In this document: positions 25,525 through 34,575 of the stretch, one piece after another
Layout of the letters: each line of letters opens with the position of its first letter
Position numbering within the stretch: the stretch's first letter is position 1
Assembly: GCA_028726625.1 (NCBI GenBank)
Contig: JAQYPT010000034.1
Location: 1 to 52,105, forward strand
Source of the DNA: Prevotellaceae bacterium
GTDB taxonomy: Bacteria > Bacteroidota > Bacteroidia > Bacteroidales > Bacteroidaceae
Length of the DNA: 52,105 nt
Direction of reading: 5' to 3'
The notes under the pieces: generated by a model
What the model was told of the DNA's origin: nothing
The model's input: only the letters and a program-made list of their open reading frames with translations
Database searches by the model: none
Position numbers and translations under genes: made by a program

Positions 25525-27882
25525 ATGAGAAAAATTTCAATGGCATTACTGGCTTTCGCCGGCATTTTTGGCATGATGTCCTGTACGAAAACTGACAATG
25601 CAACAACAGAAGACCTGACAAACTATGTCGAGCCACGCATCGGAACGGCGCACTGTCGTTATTTCCACATGGCTCCCGGTGCCTTACCTTTCGGCATGGC
25701 CAAGCCCGGACCATCAACCAATGGACATTATGGGAATAAGTCTGGCTGGGAGGCTACGGGTTATGATTATCGTGACAACAGCATCGAGGGATTCCCCTGT
25801 CTGCACGAGTTCCAGATTGGAGGCATCACGTTGATGCCCACCGTGGGCAAGTTGTTCACCGTACCTGGCGACACTGTCATGACGGACGAGCGTAAAGGCT
25901 ACCGCTCACGCTTCTCGCACGATGATGAAGTGGCCACGGCTGGCTACTACTCTGTACTACTCAAGGACTACAATGTCACGGCCGAAATGACAGCCACCAC
26001 GCGTGTTGCCTTCCAACGTTACACCTTCCCGGCCAGCAAGGAGAGCCGCATCCTCTTTGATATCGGTAACCGCCAGGGCGAAAGTGGTGCCGTGAAGGAT
26101 GCCTCAGTACAGATTAAGGATAACGGAACCGTAGTCGAAGGCTGGGTGATCACCCTGCCTGAGTATGTAAAGAAATACCAGCCGGGCGCCGAAGTCCCCT
26201 TGTATTTCCATGCCGTTGTCGACAAGAAACCTGTTGGGGTAGGTACTTTCAACGGCGAAACCGTTAAAGCTGACTCGCTGTCCACTACGGGTTTGGGCGC
26301 GGGTGCTTATCTGACGTTCGAGACAACTGATCAGGAAAAGATTACCGTAAAGGTGGGTGTGTCCTACACTTCGGTGGAGAACGCCCGTAAGAACCTTGAG
26401 GCTGAAGCGCAGGACTTGGCTTTTGACGAGGCTAAGAAGCAGTCGCATGAGGCTTGGAACGAGTATTTGAGCCGCATTGCGGTTGAAACAACGAACAAGG
26501 ATGATAAGGTGAAATTCTACACAGGATTGTATCATGCCATCTTGGGTCGTGGCATTGCCAGCGATGTCAATGGTGCCTATCCTAAACACGACGGTACGAT
26601 AGGACAGATTGAAATGAAGGACGGAAAGCCAGCTTTCAACCTCTACAATACGGATGCCATGTGGGGAGCACAGTGGAATCTCAACCAAGTATGGATTATG
26701 GCTTACCCAGAACACATGTCAGACTTTATCAGCAGTCATCTGCAGGTGTTCAAAGACAGTGGATGGCTGGGCGACGGACTGGCCAATAGCCGTTATGTAT
26801 CGGGCGTGGGAACCAATCAGTTGAGCTTGATGATTGCAGCGGCTTATGCTTGTGGAATCCGTGATTTCGATGTGAATCTTGCCTACGAGGCCTGCCGCAA
26901 GAACGAGTTGGATGGTGAGAACCGACCATTTGGTGCTGGAAAGACAGATACCAAACTCTTTGTAGAACACGGTTATGTGCCACATCAGGACACGGGTGAA
27001 GGATCAGACGAAATGTTCATGTTCTCTGCTTCGCACACCTTGGAGTATGCTTTTGGCTCATGGGCTACCGCACAGATGGCCAAAGCGTTGGGAAAGACAG
27101 ACGACTATAAGAAGTTGATGGATCTTTCCAAGGGCTGGGAACGCATCTATGACACGTCAACCAATTTTGTTCGTCCGAAGAAGGCCGATGGCAGCTTCAT
27201 TGAGAATTTTGACCCGATGCAGGTATGGCGCGGCTTCCAGGAAGGCAACGCTTGGCAGTACACGTTCTATGCGCCGCACGATGCCAAAGCGTTGGTGGCT
27301 AAGGTGGGTGCCGAAGAGTTCAACAACCGTTTGGACAGCATCTTCACCCAATCGCAGAAGCTCATCTTCAGCGGCGGTACCGAGGTGGGTGCTTTCGCTG
27401 GATTGAAGACGCTTTACAACCAAGGCAATCAACCTTGTCTGCACATCTCATGGATGTTCAACGAGGCCGGCAAGCCATCGCACACCCAGAAGTGGGTGCG
27501 TGCCATCTTGGACGAGTTCTATGGCACAGACGGCATCCATGGCTACGGCTACGGACAGGATGAAGACCAGGGTCAGTTGGGTGCTTGGTTCGTACAGTCG
27601 TCTATCGGCATGTTTGATGTCAAGGGACTCACAGCCGAGCAACCGTCCTTTGGTTTAGGCAGTCCTTTGTTCGACAAGATTACCATTCGTCTGAACAAGG
27701 ATTATTATCCTGGCAAACAATTCGTTATTCAGGTGAAGGACAACAGCAAGGACAATATCTACGTGCAAGAGTACAAACTCAATGGAGATGTGCTGAACAG
27801 TACCTACCTGCCTTTTGCTACCTTTGCCAAAGGTGGAAAGTTAGAGGTGACAATGGGTAACACGCCCAAGGATAAATACTAA
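25525..27882 (+). CDS. GH92 family alpha-mannosidase, lipoprotein
   Basis: The 785-residue protein starts with a lipoprotein signal (lipobox GMMSC, Cys at about 19) and continues with the GH92 layout: an N-terminal beta domain opening YVEPRIGTAHCRYFHMAPGA, and an (alpha/alpha)6 catalytic domain. GH92 enzymes are Ca-dependent exo-alpha-mannosidases acting on host or fungal glycans. The general-acid glutamate lies in QEGNAWQYTF and the catalytic-base aspartates in GYGQDEDQGQLGAWFV. Location is likely periplasmic or surface-exposed. There are no SusC/SusD-type neighbours, so it does not sit in a polysaccharide-utilisation locus here. A terminator follows. Confidence 0.93.
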   Translation: MRKISMALLAFAGIFGMMSCTKTDNATTEDLTNYVEPRIGTAHCRYFHMAPGALPFGMAKPGPSTNGHYGNKSGWEATGYDYRDNSIEGFPCLHEFQIGGITLMPTVGKLFTVPGDTVMTDERKGYRSRFSHDDEVATAGYYSVLLKDYNVTAEMTATTRVAFQRYTFPASKESRILFDIGNRQGESGAVKDASVQIKDNGTVVEGWVITLPEYVKKYQPGAEVPLYFHAVVDKKPVGVGTFNGETVKADSLSTTGLGAGAYLTFETTDQEKITVKVGVSYTSVENARKNLEAEAQDLAFDEAKKQSHEAWNEYLSRIAVETTNKDDKVKFYTGLYHAILGRGIASDVNGAYPKHDGTIGQIEMKDGKPAFNLYNTDAMWGAQWNLNQVWIMAYPEHMSDFISSHLQVFKDSGWLGDGLANSRYVSGVGTNQLSLMIAAAYACGIRDFDVNLAYEACRKNELDGENRPFGAGKTDTKLFVEHGYVPHQDTGEGSDEMFMFSASHTLEYAFGSWATAQMAKALGKTDDYKKLMDLSKGWERIYDTSTNFVRPKKADGSFIENFDPMQVWRGFQEGNAWQYTFYAPHDAKALVAKVGAEEFNNRLDSIFTQSQKLIFSGGTEVGAFAGLKTLYNQGNQPCLHISWMFNEAGKPSHTQKWVRAILDEFYGTDGIHGYGYGQDEDQGQLGAWFVQSSIGMFDVKGLTAEQPSFGLGSPLFDKITIRLNKDYYPGKQFVIQVKDNSKDNIYVQEYKLNGDVLNSTYLPFATFAKGGKLEVTMGNTPKDKY

Positions 27883-27940
27883 GAAATGTAAATATATTTC
27901 ACATTTTATTTGGAAGTATAAATAACATTCAAAATCTCAA

Positions 27941-27986
27941 GAAAACGTGCATGGCTACTCAAAATTTGACAGTTATGCACGTTTTC
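27941..27986 (+). terminator. Terminator of the GH92 gene
   Basis: GAAAACGTGCAT (27941-27952) and ATGCACGTTTTC (27975-27986) form a perfect 12-bp stem with a 22-base loop, followed by a T-rich run. Confidence 0.88.
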
Positions 27987-28068
27987 TTTTTCTTCATAAC
28001 TTCTTCATATTCAAAGTTTTAGCTATCCTCCTTTGCAACGTTGATATCGTTCACATATCATAGCGTTA

Positions 28069-28157
28069 TTAACTCATGGAGATAAGTGGCTTATCTCCGT
28101 AACTTTGTTGCCTCATCTCCATGGGTTAGTCGCCTTATCTCCATGAGTTAACAAAAG
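28069..28157. repeat. 22-bp periodic repeat array C with an 18-bp perfect inverted repeat
   Basis: Three direct units (TATCTCC or CATCTCC with flanks) begin 22 bp apart at 28090, 28112 and 28134. A fourth copy is inverted at 28069-28086, giving a perfect 18-bp inverted repeat with 28134-28151. The core ATCTCCATGAGTT is shared with array B. A strong local hairpin (GGAGATAAG/CTTATCTCC) is also possible. Confidence 0.85.
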
Positions 28158-28435
28158 CACCTAAATGACGCAAGGCAAACAAAAGCAAATTGTCAAGAAT
28201 TTTACCAATTCTTTTTCTTCTTTATCCCTATGGGCTATAACTCAAAGTTTTTTATGTAATTTTAGAATAGCTTTCTTAGTTCTTTATAATAAGGACTTTG
28301 GGAGAATTATCCGATTTTGAGGTAATGACTTGGCAACCGTGCCATTTGCAGCGTTCTGCTATGAATTTGCGTTCTTGGCAAGTCTTTTCAAACACAAAAG
28401 AACTTCTTTCTCTCGAAATACCCAATATTTTTTTG
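28158..28435. other. Gene-free A/T-rich left flank of the restriction island
   Basis: I see no ORF, RNA gene or mobile-element end in this stretch. Base composition shifts to A/T-rich from here on, which suggests that the left border of the transferred island lies in or near it. Confidence 0.45.
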
Positions 28436-28443
28436 TACCTTTG
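28436..28443 (+). promoter_or_regulatory. -7 box of the methyltransferase operon
   Basis: TACCTTTG lies 55 bases before the methyltransferase ATG, leaving a leader of about 50 bases that contains a dyad. Confidence 0.65.
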
Positions 28444-28450
28444 CTAGGTA

Positions 28451-28467
28451 ATTCGCATATGACGAAT
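28451..28467 (+). promoter_or_regulatory. Dyad in the methyltransferase leader
   Basis: ATTCG (28451-28455) and CGAAT (28463-28467) flank CATATGA. The dyad starts eight bases after the -7 box, about where transcription should begin. It could be an operator used by the methyltransferase or by a host regulator. No controller-protein gene is visible. Confidence 0.4.
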
Positions 28468-28498
28468 ATGAAATATACATAAAAAAAAGGACAAGAAA

Positions 28499-29578
28499 AT
28501 GGCAAATATAATATCTCTATTCTCAGGCTGTGGTGGATTGGATTTAGGTTTCGAGCAGGTTGGGGATTATACTACTGTATGGGCAAATGATTTCAAGCAT
28601 GAAGCTTGCGTGACTTTTAGAAATCATTTTGGAGATGTTATAGTTGAAGGAGATATAGAACAAATTGACCCATATAATAATCCAACTATACCAGACTGTG
28701 ATTTGGTGTTGGGGGGATTTCCGTGCCAAGACTTTAGTATCATATGGAAACAGCCTGGTTTGAATGGAGAACGTGGTAATCTATACAAGAGTTTTTTGCG
28801 TTTTGTGGATGCAAAAAAACCAAAGGCATTTGTTGCCGAAAATGTCAAGGGTATCTTAACCGCAAATAGAAAAAAAGCAATAGAGCAAATAATTAAAGAC
28901 TTTCAAAATATTGAACCTGGCTATATAGTAAAGCCACGCCTTTATAATTTTGCAGAATATGGAGTTCCTGAATACAGAGAACGTGTCCTAATTGTCGGCA
29001 TTAGAGTTGATACCGGATTTAATTTTGAACATCCAAAGCCTACGCATGGTACAACGGAAGGATTAAAACCATTAGTTACTGTTGGGGATGCTTTTAAAGG
29101 CGTTGAAGATGTTAATGCAAATAATGAGCCTATTCGTTGTACTGAAAGAACAAAAAAAATTATCAGCCTAATTTCCGAAGGTGGCAATTTTACTGATATT
29201 CCACAAGATAGCCCATATTATGTAAAAGGCATGATTAGCCATGTTTATAGGCGCGTACATTTGGGAGAACCATCAAAAACTATAATTGCTGCTGGTGGAG
29301 GTGGAACTTGGGGGTATCATTACCCAGAAAATAGACCACTCACCAATAGAGAACGTGCAAGAATACAGTCCTTCCCAGATGACTTTGTTTTTTATGGAAA
29401 TACAACGGAGGTTCGTAGACAAATAGGGAATGCTGTACCTCCTGTTGGCGTTCATGCAATAGCAGAAGCTCTTAAACCTCTTTTTTTAGGAGAATATGAA
29501 AGGGTTGATTTAGAGAGAGAATTAGAATCTTTGAGAAATATGAAATTCAGTGAAAGATACCAATTAATACTAAAATAG
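28499..29578 (+). CDS. DNA (cytosine-5)-methyltransferase
   Basis: The 359-residue protein has the ordered C5-methyltransferase motifs: I FSGCGGLDLGF (8-18, SAM binding), IV GGFPCQDFS (72-80, catalytic Cys76), VI ENVKG (113-117), VIII EYGVPEYRERV (152-162) and X GNAVPPVGVHAIA (309-321). The segment between VIII and X (about 170-290) is the target-recognition region; its specificity cannot be read. It is the first gene of an AT-rich operon whose next gene encodes a restriction endonuclease, so it most likely protects host DNA from that enzyme. The A/T-rich codon use differs visibly from flanking genes, suggesting horizontal transfer. Confidence 0.95.
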   Translation: MANIISLFSGCGGLDLGFEQVGDYTTVWANDFKHEACVTFRNHFGDVIVEGDIEQIDPYNNPTIPDCDLVLGGFPCQDFSIIWKQPGLNGERGNLYKSFLRFVDAKKPKAFVAENVKGILTANRKKAIEQIIKDFQNIEPGYIVKPRLYNFAEYGVPEYRERVLIVGIRVDTGFNFEHPKPTHGTTEGLKPLVTVGDAFKGVEDVNANNEPIRCTERTKKIISLISEGGNFTDIPQDSPYYVKGMISHVYRRVHLGEPSKTIIAAGGGGTWGYHYPENRPLTNRERARIQSFPDDFVFYGNTTEVRRQIGNAVPPVGVHAIAEALKPLFLGEYERVDLERELESLRNMKFSERYQLILK

Positions 29579-29580
29579 TG

Positions 29581-30618
29581 ATGGAATTGCTTTTAACTAA
29601 AAATCCTATCATTAATTCGTTACATGCTAATTGTATTAATGATTATACCTCAAAATATTTTGAGACTGCTACTCAATTGAATATAGCAACAGGTTTCATA
29701 TCTAACGAATCCATTGCTGAATTAAGGCGATTGATTGAATATAGAAAACACACATTAAATCTGTCGCTATTTATTGGTATGAATTATATTGATGGTTTTA
29801 CTAAATTACAATATGATGCGGTCAAAGAACTGGGAGAAAACCTAATAAAAAATGGCTTAGGCAATGTGTATGTTTCCCCTAAAGCTTTGTTTCATGGTAA
29901 AATGTATTCTTTCTTAAAAGACGATGAATGTTTAGGTGCTTTTGTTGGTTCGTCAAATTTGGGCAGTTTCATTGGAACATCTCAAAAGTTAATAGAATCA
30001 GATGTGTTTTTTGAGGCTGACAGTGGTATTGGCATTCATAACAGGATAGTAGAGATAACCAACATTTTAGGAGAATCAATATCTGATGCTAAACCAATAG
30101 AAAATTTCAAAGAACCTACAACTGCACTATTGGATGGTTTTGAATATGTAGAAAAAATGAATAAGGAAGAAACAGCACAATGCCTATTAAAAGGTTCTCA
30201 AAATGTGGTGAAAATTCCTTTGAAAACTGAGGGTAAATCCAATCTTAACGCATATTTTGGAGCAGGAAAAGTGAAAGGTAGATTCAGCAGAAGAGATTAT
30301 TATGAAGTTGAAATAATTATTAGTACTAAGATTCCAAATCGATCGCTTCTGCCAAGTAAAGAAGATGGAAATTTTACCGTTATAACAAATGATGGTTATA
30401 AATTCGAATGTGCTCGACAAGGAGATTATGGAAAAAATTTCCGTTCTGCTCATGATTTGAAAATATTGGGTCGATTGATAAAAGGACAAATGGAAAATGC
30501 AGGTGTTCTTAAGTTAGGAGATAAGGTAACAGACGAAACTTTAAGGAAGTTCGGAAAAAGTTTCTTGGTCTTAACTCAATCTGTAGATAAGGATTTTTGG
30601 ATTTTAACTCTTGAGTAA
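29581..30618 (+). CDS. PLD-superfamily restriction endonuclease (NgoFVII-like)
   Basis: This 345-residue protein has one phospholipase-D type active site in its N-terminal half: FHGKMYSF with His and Lys two apart (about 105-107), then GAFVGSSNLGSF supplying Ser/Asn. This fits the NgoFVII/BfiI class of metal-independent restriction nucleases, which use a covalent phospho-histidine and usually dimerise to build one site. The C-terminal half is probably the DNA-recognition domain. The stop of the methyltransferase and this start are two bases apart; a GTG at 29578 is a possible alternative start. Partner methylase upstream, Z1 ATPase downstream. Confidence 0.85.
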   Translation: MELLLTKNPIINSLHANCINDYTSKYFETATQLNIATGFISNESIAELRRLIEYRKHTLNLSLFIGMNYIDGFTKLQYDAVKELGENLIKNGLGNVYVSPKALFHGKMYSFLKDDECLGAFVGSSNLGSFIGTSQKLIESDVFFEADSGIGIHNRIVEITNILGESISDAKPIENFKEPTTALLDGFEYVEKMNKEETAQCLLKGSQNVVKIPLKTEGKSNLNAYFGAGKVKGRFSRRDYYEVEIIISTKIPNRSLLPSKEDGNFTVITNDGYKFECARQGDYGKNFRSAHDLKILGRLIKGQMENAGVLKLGDKVTDETLRKFGKSFLVLTQSVDKDFWILTLE

Positions 30619-30619
30619 T

Positions 30620-32521
30620 ATGACTTATCTCGAAACATATACAACTTCTCTGAATAATTCATCGTTATCAGACTCTATTACCACTACAGCCAAATCTGTT
30701 GTAAGTAATATTGAAAACAAATTCAATTTTACAGAGCCATTAACAGGATTGTTATTGGGTAATGTCCAGAGTGGAAAAACAGGTCAAATGTTGGGAGTAA
30801 TTTCTCACTTAGCAGATAAAGGGTACCGTATATTTCTACTCTTGACAACTGATAATATTGATTTACAGAGACAAACATATAATCGAGTAAAGAGTGCTTT
30901 AACATCATTTACTGTACTGTCAGAAAGTGATGTTGTATTATTTAATCCACATAATCTTGTTAAGCCAATAGTAATCGTCCTTAAAAAGAACACAAGTGTA
31001 TTACGGAAATGGGGAAATTTATTAGCTACATCTCAACTTAATACAGGGTTGTGTTTAACAATATTTGATGATGAAGCGGATGCAGCAAGTTTAAATACTT
31101 TAGTAAACAAGAATAGAACAAGTACCATAAATAAACATTTGCAAAAAATTAAAGACACAGCTTCATCTTCACTCTATTTAGAAGTTACTGCTACGCCACA
31201 ATCAATTATATTACAAACTGTAATGTCTGGTTGGAAACCAGCATTTATTAGTTATTTTAAACCGGGTAAAGACTATTTGGGTGGAAATTTCTTTTATTCA
31301 AATCCAACCTCGTATTGCATAAGATTCACATCTGAGGATGAATTAGATGAAATTAGCGAAGATGGGGATATTTTATGCCCAGAAGGATTAAGAAAAAGTA
31401 TTGTATCTTTTTTAGTTGTATGTGCGTATAAGAAAATCAAAGGCGAGACTAATTGTAACTTTATGATTCATCCTAGTGTACGAATATCCATTCATAAGAA
31501 ATTTGTGGAATGCGTGCAAGAGTATTTGAATTTATTACAACAATCTATCTCCGATACGGGATTCCTTGATCAGTTAAAAGAAACATGGACTGATTTACAA
31601 AAAACAAAGCCAGATTTACCACATTATGACGATATATATGAACAAATTATTGAGATTTTAGATAATACACTGGTTTGTGTTATTCCCCTTAATTCTAAGA
31701 GTTTTATATGTAGAGATTCTAACAATCCAGACGCATTAGATTTATCAAAAGGATTTAATATCGTTGTTGGAGGTAACACTTTAGGACGTGGGATTACATT
31801 CCCCCATTTACAGACAGTGTATTATTGTCGTTCTTCCAAAACGCCACAAGCTGACACATTTTGGCAACATTCAAGAATTTTCGGGTACGATAGAGAAAAA
31901 GAATTAGTTAGAATTTATATACCAAGAACATTACATTCTTTATTTGTTTCATTGAATGAAGCTAATGAAATTCTAATCAAACAAATAGAAAATGGAATAG
32001 AAAATATACAAATCATTTATCCCAATGGAATAAAGCCTACAAGAAAGAATGTGCTTGATAATCAGTATTTAAATATGATTGTGGGAGGTGCTAATATGTT
32101 TGCTAACAATCCTATATCTCATTACACTAAAGATATTGATAGTATCGCAGAACAATATATTAACACAGAATATTCTGATGTTTCAGCAGAAATACTAATC
32201 AAAATATTAAAACTGACAGGCAGTTCTGTGCATTCAGATTTTGATAGCAACAAATATATTGCTTGTATTAAAACTCTTCAAGAAAAACGACCAACGATAA
32301 AATGCCGTCTAATTGTTAGAACTAATCGTGACATAAGTAAGGGTACAGGAACATTGTTATCTCCTACAGACAGACAGTTAGGAGATAGCTTTAAAAATGA
32401 TATGATACTAACTATTTATCGTGTAAATGGTTCTACTAATAAAGGATGGGATGGTTCTCCTCTTTGGATTCCCAATATAAAATTTCCAGACGGTGTATGT
32501 TTTTATAACATTGATGAATAA
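30620..32521 (+). CDS. Z1-domain ATPase/helicase-like protein
   Basis: This 633-residue protein matches the Z1 family: Walker A GNVQSGKTG (about 47-55), Walker B FDDEAD (149-154), TATPQS as motif III, and GRGITFPHLQTVYYC followed by FWQHSRIFGY as the arginine-finger region of a superfamily-2 helicase fold. Z1 proteins are known from restriction-type operons with C5 methylases and sometimes MORC/MutL-like ATPases. Here it overlaps the end of the endonuclease gene closely (start two bases after its stop), so all three should act together. I chose the ATG at 30620 over the upstream TTG. It probably translocates DNA or remodels nuclease complexes (inference). Confidence 0.88.
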   Translation: MTYLETYTTSLNNSSLSDSITTTAKSVVSNIENKFNFTEPLTGLLLGNVQSGKTGQMLGVISHLADKGYRIFLLLTTDNIDLQRQTYNRVKSALTSFTVLSESDVVLFNPHNLVKPIVIVLKKNTSVLRKWGNLLATSQLNTGLCLTIFDDEADAASLNTLVNKNRTSTINKHLQKIKDTASSSLYLEVTATPQSIILQTVMSGWKPAFISYFKPGKDYLGGNFFYSNPTSYCIRFTSEDELDEISEDGDILCPEGLRKSIVSFLVVCAYKKIKGETNCNFMIHPSVRISIHKKFVECVQEYLNLLQQSISDTGFLDQLKETWTDLQKTKPDLPHYDDIYEQIIEILDNTLVCVIPLNSKSFICRDSNNPDALDLSKGFNIVVGGNTLGRGITFPHLQTVYYCRSSKTPQADTFWQHSRIFGYDREKELVRIYIPRTLHSLFVSLNEANEILIKQIENGIENIQIIYPNGIKPTRKNVLDNQYLNMIVGGANMFANNPISHYTKDIDSIAEQYINTEYSDVSAEILIKILKLTGSSVHSDFDSNKYIACIKTLQEKRPTIKCRLIVRTNRDISKGTGTLLSPTDRQLGDSFKNDMILTIYRVNGSTNKGWDGSPLWIPNIKFPDGVCFYNIDE

Positions 32522-32532
32522 TAACTTTTTAG

Positions 32533-32577
32533 AAAAATCGCCTTTATAACATATATACTATGGCAAAGGCTATTTTT
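32533..32577. terminator. Bidirectional terminator after the Z1 gene
   Basis: AAAAATCGCCTTT (32533-32545) pairs with AAAGGCTATTTTT (32565-32577), 13 positions with one mismatch. A/T runs on both sides suit both the Z1 gene and the convergent dGTPase gene. It also marks the right end of the AT-rich island. Confidence 0.82.
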
Positions 32578-32624
32578 ATTATGGCTGGTTCTATAAATTA
32601 CCACCGTAAATGCTTTACAATTTA

Positions 32625-33962
32625 TCAAATGATGGGCAAAGATATGCCATTGATTTTCTGATAAATCTCCAACGCATACACATCGGTCATGCCACTGATA
32701 TAATCGATGACTGCCATGATGCGTGTTTCAAGGTCGGGGCTTTGTATATCGTATTGGCTACTAAAACGGCGGAGGAGCTGTTGCGAATAAAACCGTTCGG
32801 GATTTACTGCGGCTTCAATCATCGTTTCCATCAGCGTTTGCATAATTTTATAACCAGCTAACTCTACATCCAACACGGGCTTGCTGTGATAAATGCGCTG
32901 ATATGAAAGTGCTGAACAATGTTTGTAGGCCTGACGTTGCGTTTCGTCAATGTGGTCGATGAGGCTCCCTTCGAACGTTCCATTCAAGATTGCCTCCTCG
33001 TTTGCCACGAAGGCTTCAACGCATTTGTTTTCCAGTTTGCCAACGGCACAAGCTCGCATATACACAACCTTTTCGTTGTTATCGGTAAGTCCCTCGTCCG
33101 CTATACGCTGTTTGATGTGCCTTTGTGTTTCTTCATCAAAGAAGCCCATCAGCAAATGTGCAGTTTCTTCAAAAGAAAGAATCTTGAGCTTATGGGCATC
33201 TTCAATATCCATAATCTCATAACAAATATCATCTGCGGCTTCTACCAAGTAAACCAAAGGATGCCGTGCATAGCGTATCGGTTCGCCTGGTTGTGAAAGT
33301 TTCGTTATTTTTAACTCGTCTGCCACCTTTATATATGTTTCCTCTTCGCTGGAGAAAAAGCCAAATTTGCCGTGATTTCCTGCTAAACTGCTGGCAAAGG
33401 GATACTTTACAATACTTGCCAAGGTGGCATATGTCATGACAAACCCACCGATACGTCTGCCGTTGAAACGATGAGTAAGTAATCGGAATGCGTTGGCATT
33501 GCCCTCAAAGTGGGTGATATCATCCCAAAAACGTTTGCTTAAACGTGATTGTAAGTAATTTCCAGCTCCTTCGGTGAAAAAAGTTTGTATGGCTCGTTCA
33601 CCACTATGACCGAATGGAGGGTTCCCCATGTCATGCGCCAAGCATGCGGCACTCACGATGGTACCGATTTGTTCAAACAAGGTTCCACGCAATTCGGGGT
33701 GCCTTTCGCAAAGCAAAGTGGAGACATCCATTCCTAAAGACATACCGACAGAAGCCACTTCCAGAGAATGAGTCAGACGGTTGTGGACAAAGATAGACCC
33801 CGGTAGCGGAAAGACTTGCGTTTTGTTTTGCAGACGCCGAAATGGCGCAGAGAAGATGAGGCGGTCGTAATCACGCTTAAATTCCGACCGATCGTCATGA
33901 CGCTCGGCATGTTTTAGCTCTTGTCCGAAGCGTTTGTTAGAAATTAGAGTTTGCCACTTCAT
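32625..33962 (-). CDS. dgt: Deoxyguanosinetriphosphate triphosphohydrolase-like protein (HD domain)
   Basis: dGTPases cleave dNTPs to nucleoside and triphosphate and help control nucleotide pools. The 445-residue protein has the HD-domain metal ligands: His in RLTHSLEVASVG, HD in CLAHDMGNPPFGHSGERAI, and a later Asp near VEAADDICYEIMDIED. FSAPFRRLQNKTQVFPL is the typical N-terminal family block. The start at 33962 begins MKWQTLISNKRFG; an upstream TTG at 33977 lies inside the -7 box and is unlikely. Substrate preference among dNTPs is unknown. It diverges from dut, another dNTP hydrolase. Confidence 0.9.
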   Translation of the reverse strand: MKWQTLISNKRFGQELKHAERHDDRSEFKRDYDRLIFSAPFRRLQNKTQVFPLPGSIFVHNRLTHSLEVASVGMSLGMDVSTLLCERHPELRGTLFEQIGTIVSAACLAHDMGNPPFGHSGERAIQTFFTEGAGNYLQSRLSKRFWDDITHFEGNANAFRLLTHRFNGRRIGGFVMTYATLASIVKYPFASSLAGNHGKFGFFSSEEETYIKVADELKITKLSQPGEPIRYARHPLVYLVEAADDICYEIMDIEDAHKLKILSFEETAHLLMGFFDEETQRHIKQRIADEGLTDNNEKVVYMRACAVGKLENKCVEAFVANEEAILNGTFEGSLIDHIDETQRQAYKHCSALSYQRIYHSKPVLDVELAGYKIMQTLMETMIEAAVNPERFYSQQLLRRFSSQYDIQSPDLETRIMAVIDYISGMTDVYALEIYQKINGISLPII

Positions 33963-33966
33963 AGCA

Positions 33967-33974
33967 CAAAAGTA
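33967..33974 (-). promoter_or_regulatory. -7 box of dgt
   Basis: TACTTTTG on the minus strand ends four bases before the ATG at 33962, so the transcript would start at or near the start codon. Confidence 0.6.
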
Positions 33975-34038
33975 CAAGTAATTTGTGTAATTTGGTTCTT
34001 TTTAAGGATAAAAATGCCACATTATGGCGATTATTCGT

Positions 34039-34046
34039 TATTTTTG
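34039..34046 (+). promoter_or_regulatory. -7 box of the dut operon
   Basis: TATTTTTG lies 79 bases before the dut ATG. It could drive dut and the three co-directional envelope genes behind it. Confidence 0.6.
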
Positions 34047-34125
34047 CATCTTATAATCAGCATCATACGAAGTAGAACCACTTGAGTGATGGCATGATTT
34101 TCAGATTAAACGAACAACGAATGAG

Positions 34126-34563
34126 ATGATACAGATAAAAGTTATCAACAAAGGACACCAGCCTTTACCAACCTATGCGACAGCACAAAGTGCTGGCATG
34201 GATTTGCGAGCAAACATAGAAGCTCCGCAGATCTTAAAACCTATGGAGCGCAAACTCATAGCTACGGGGTTGTATATCGCACTGCCCGAAGGCTATGAGG
34301 CACAGATACGGCCACGCAGTGGACTGGCTCTGAAACATGGCATAACTGTATTGAACACACCAGGAACAATCGATGCCGATTATCGAGGTGAGATAATGGT
34401 GCTGTTAGTGAACTTCTCTGACAAGGAGTTTGTTATCAACGATGGTGAGCGCATCGCCCAAATGGTGATTGCGCGACACGAACAAGGGCATTTCGTTGAA
34501 GTGGAGGTGCTCGATGAGACCGAACGTGGAACGGGAGGCTATGGCCACACGGGTGTGAAATAG
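34126..34563 (+). CDS. dut: Deoxyuridine 5'-triphosphate nucleotidohydrolase (dUTPase)
   Basis: dUTPase removes dUTP and supplies dUMP for thymidylate. The 145-residue protein contains the five trimeric-dUTPase motifs: AGMDLRA (1), [11 protein letters not shown] (2), [14 protein letters not shown] (3), GERIAQMVI (4) and GTGGYGHTG (5, the Gly-rich tail that closes over the site). Length is typical of bacterial enzymes. It is the first gene of a run with the TPR, DUF4292 and EnvC-like genes, 12 bases before the next start. Confidence 0.97.
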   Translation: MIQIKVINKGHQPLPTYATAQSAGMDLRANIEAPQILKPMERKLIATGLYIALPEGYEAQIRPRSGLALKHGITVLNTPGTIDADYRGEIMVLLVNFSDKEFVINDGERIAQMVIARHEQGHFVEVEVLDETERGTGGYGHTGVK

Positions 34564-34575
34564 GCAAGCGTCAAC

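Noticed and set aside
28158..28435. Insertion-sequence ends or a tRNA attachment site flanking the island
   Set aside because: I found no terminal inverted repeats, target duplications, integrase or tRNA gene next to the island.
28499..32521. The methylase island as a DISARM system
   Set aside because: There is no DUF1998 helicase (DrmA) or DrmB protein; the helicase-like gene is of the Z1 family and the PLD protein resembles a restriction enzyme.
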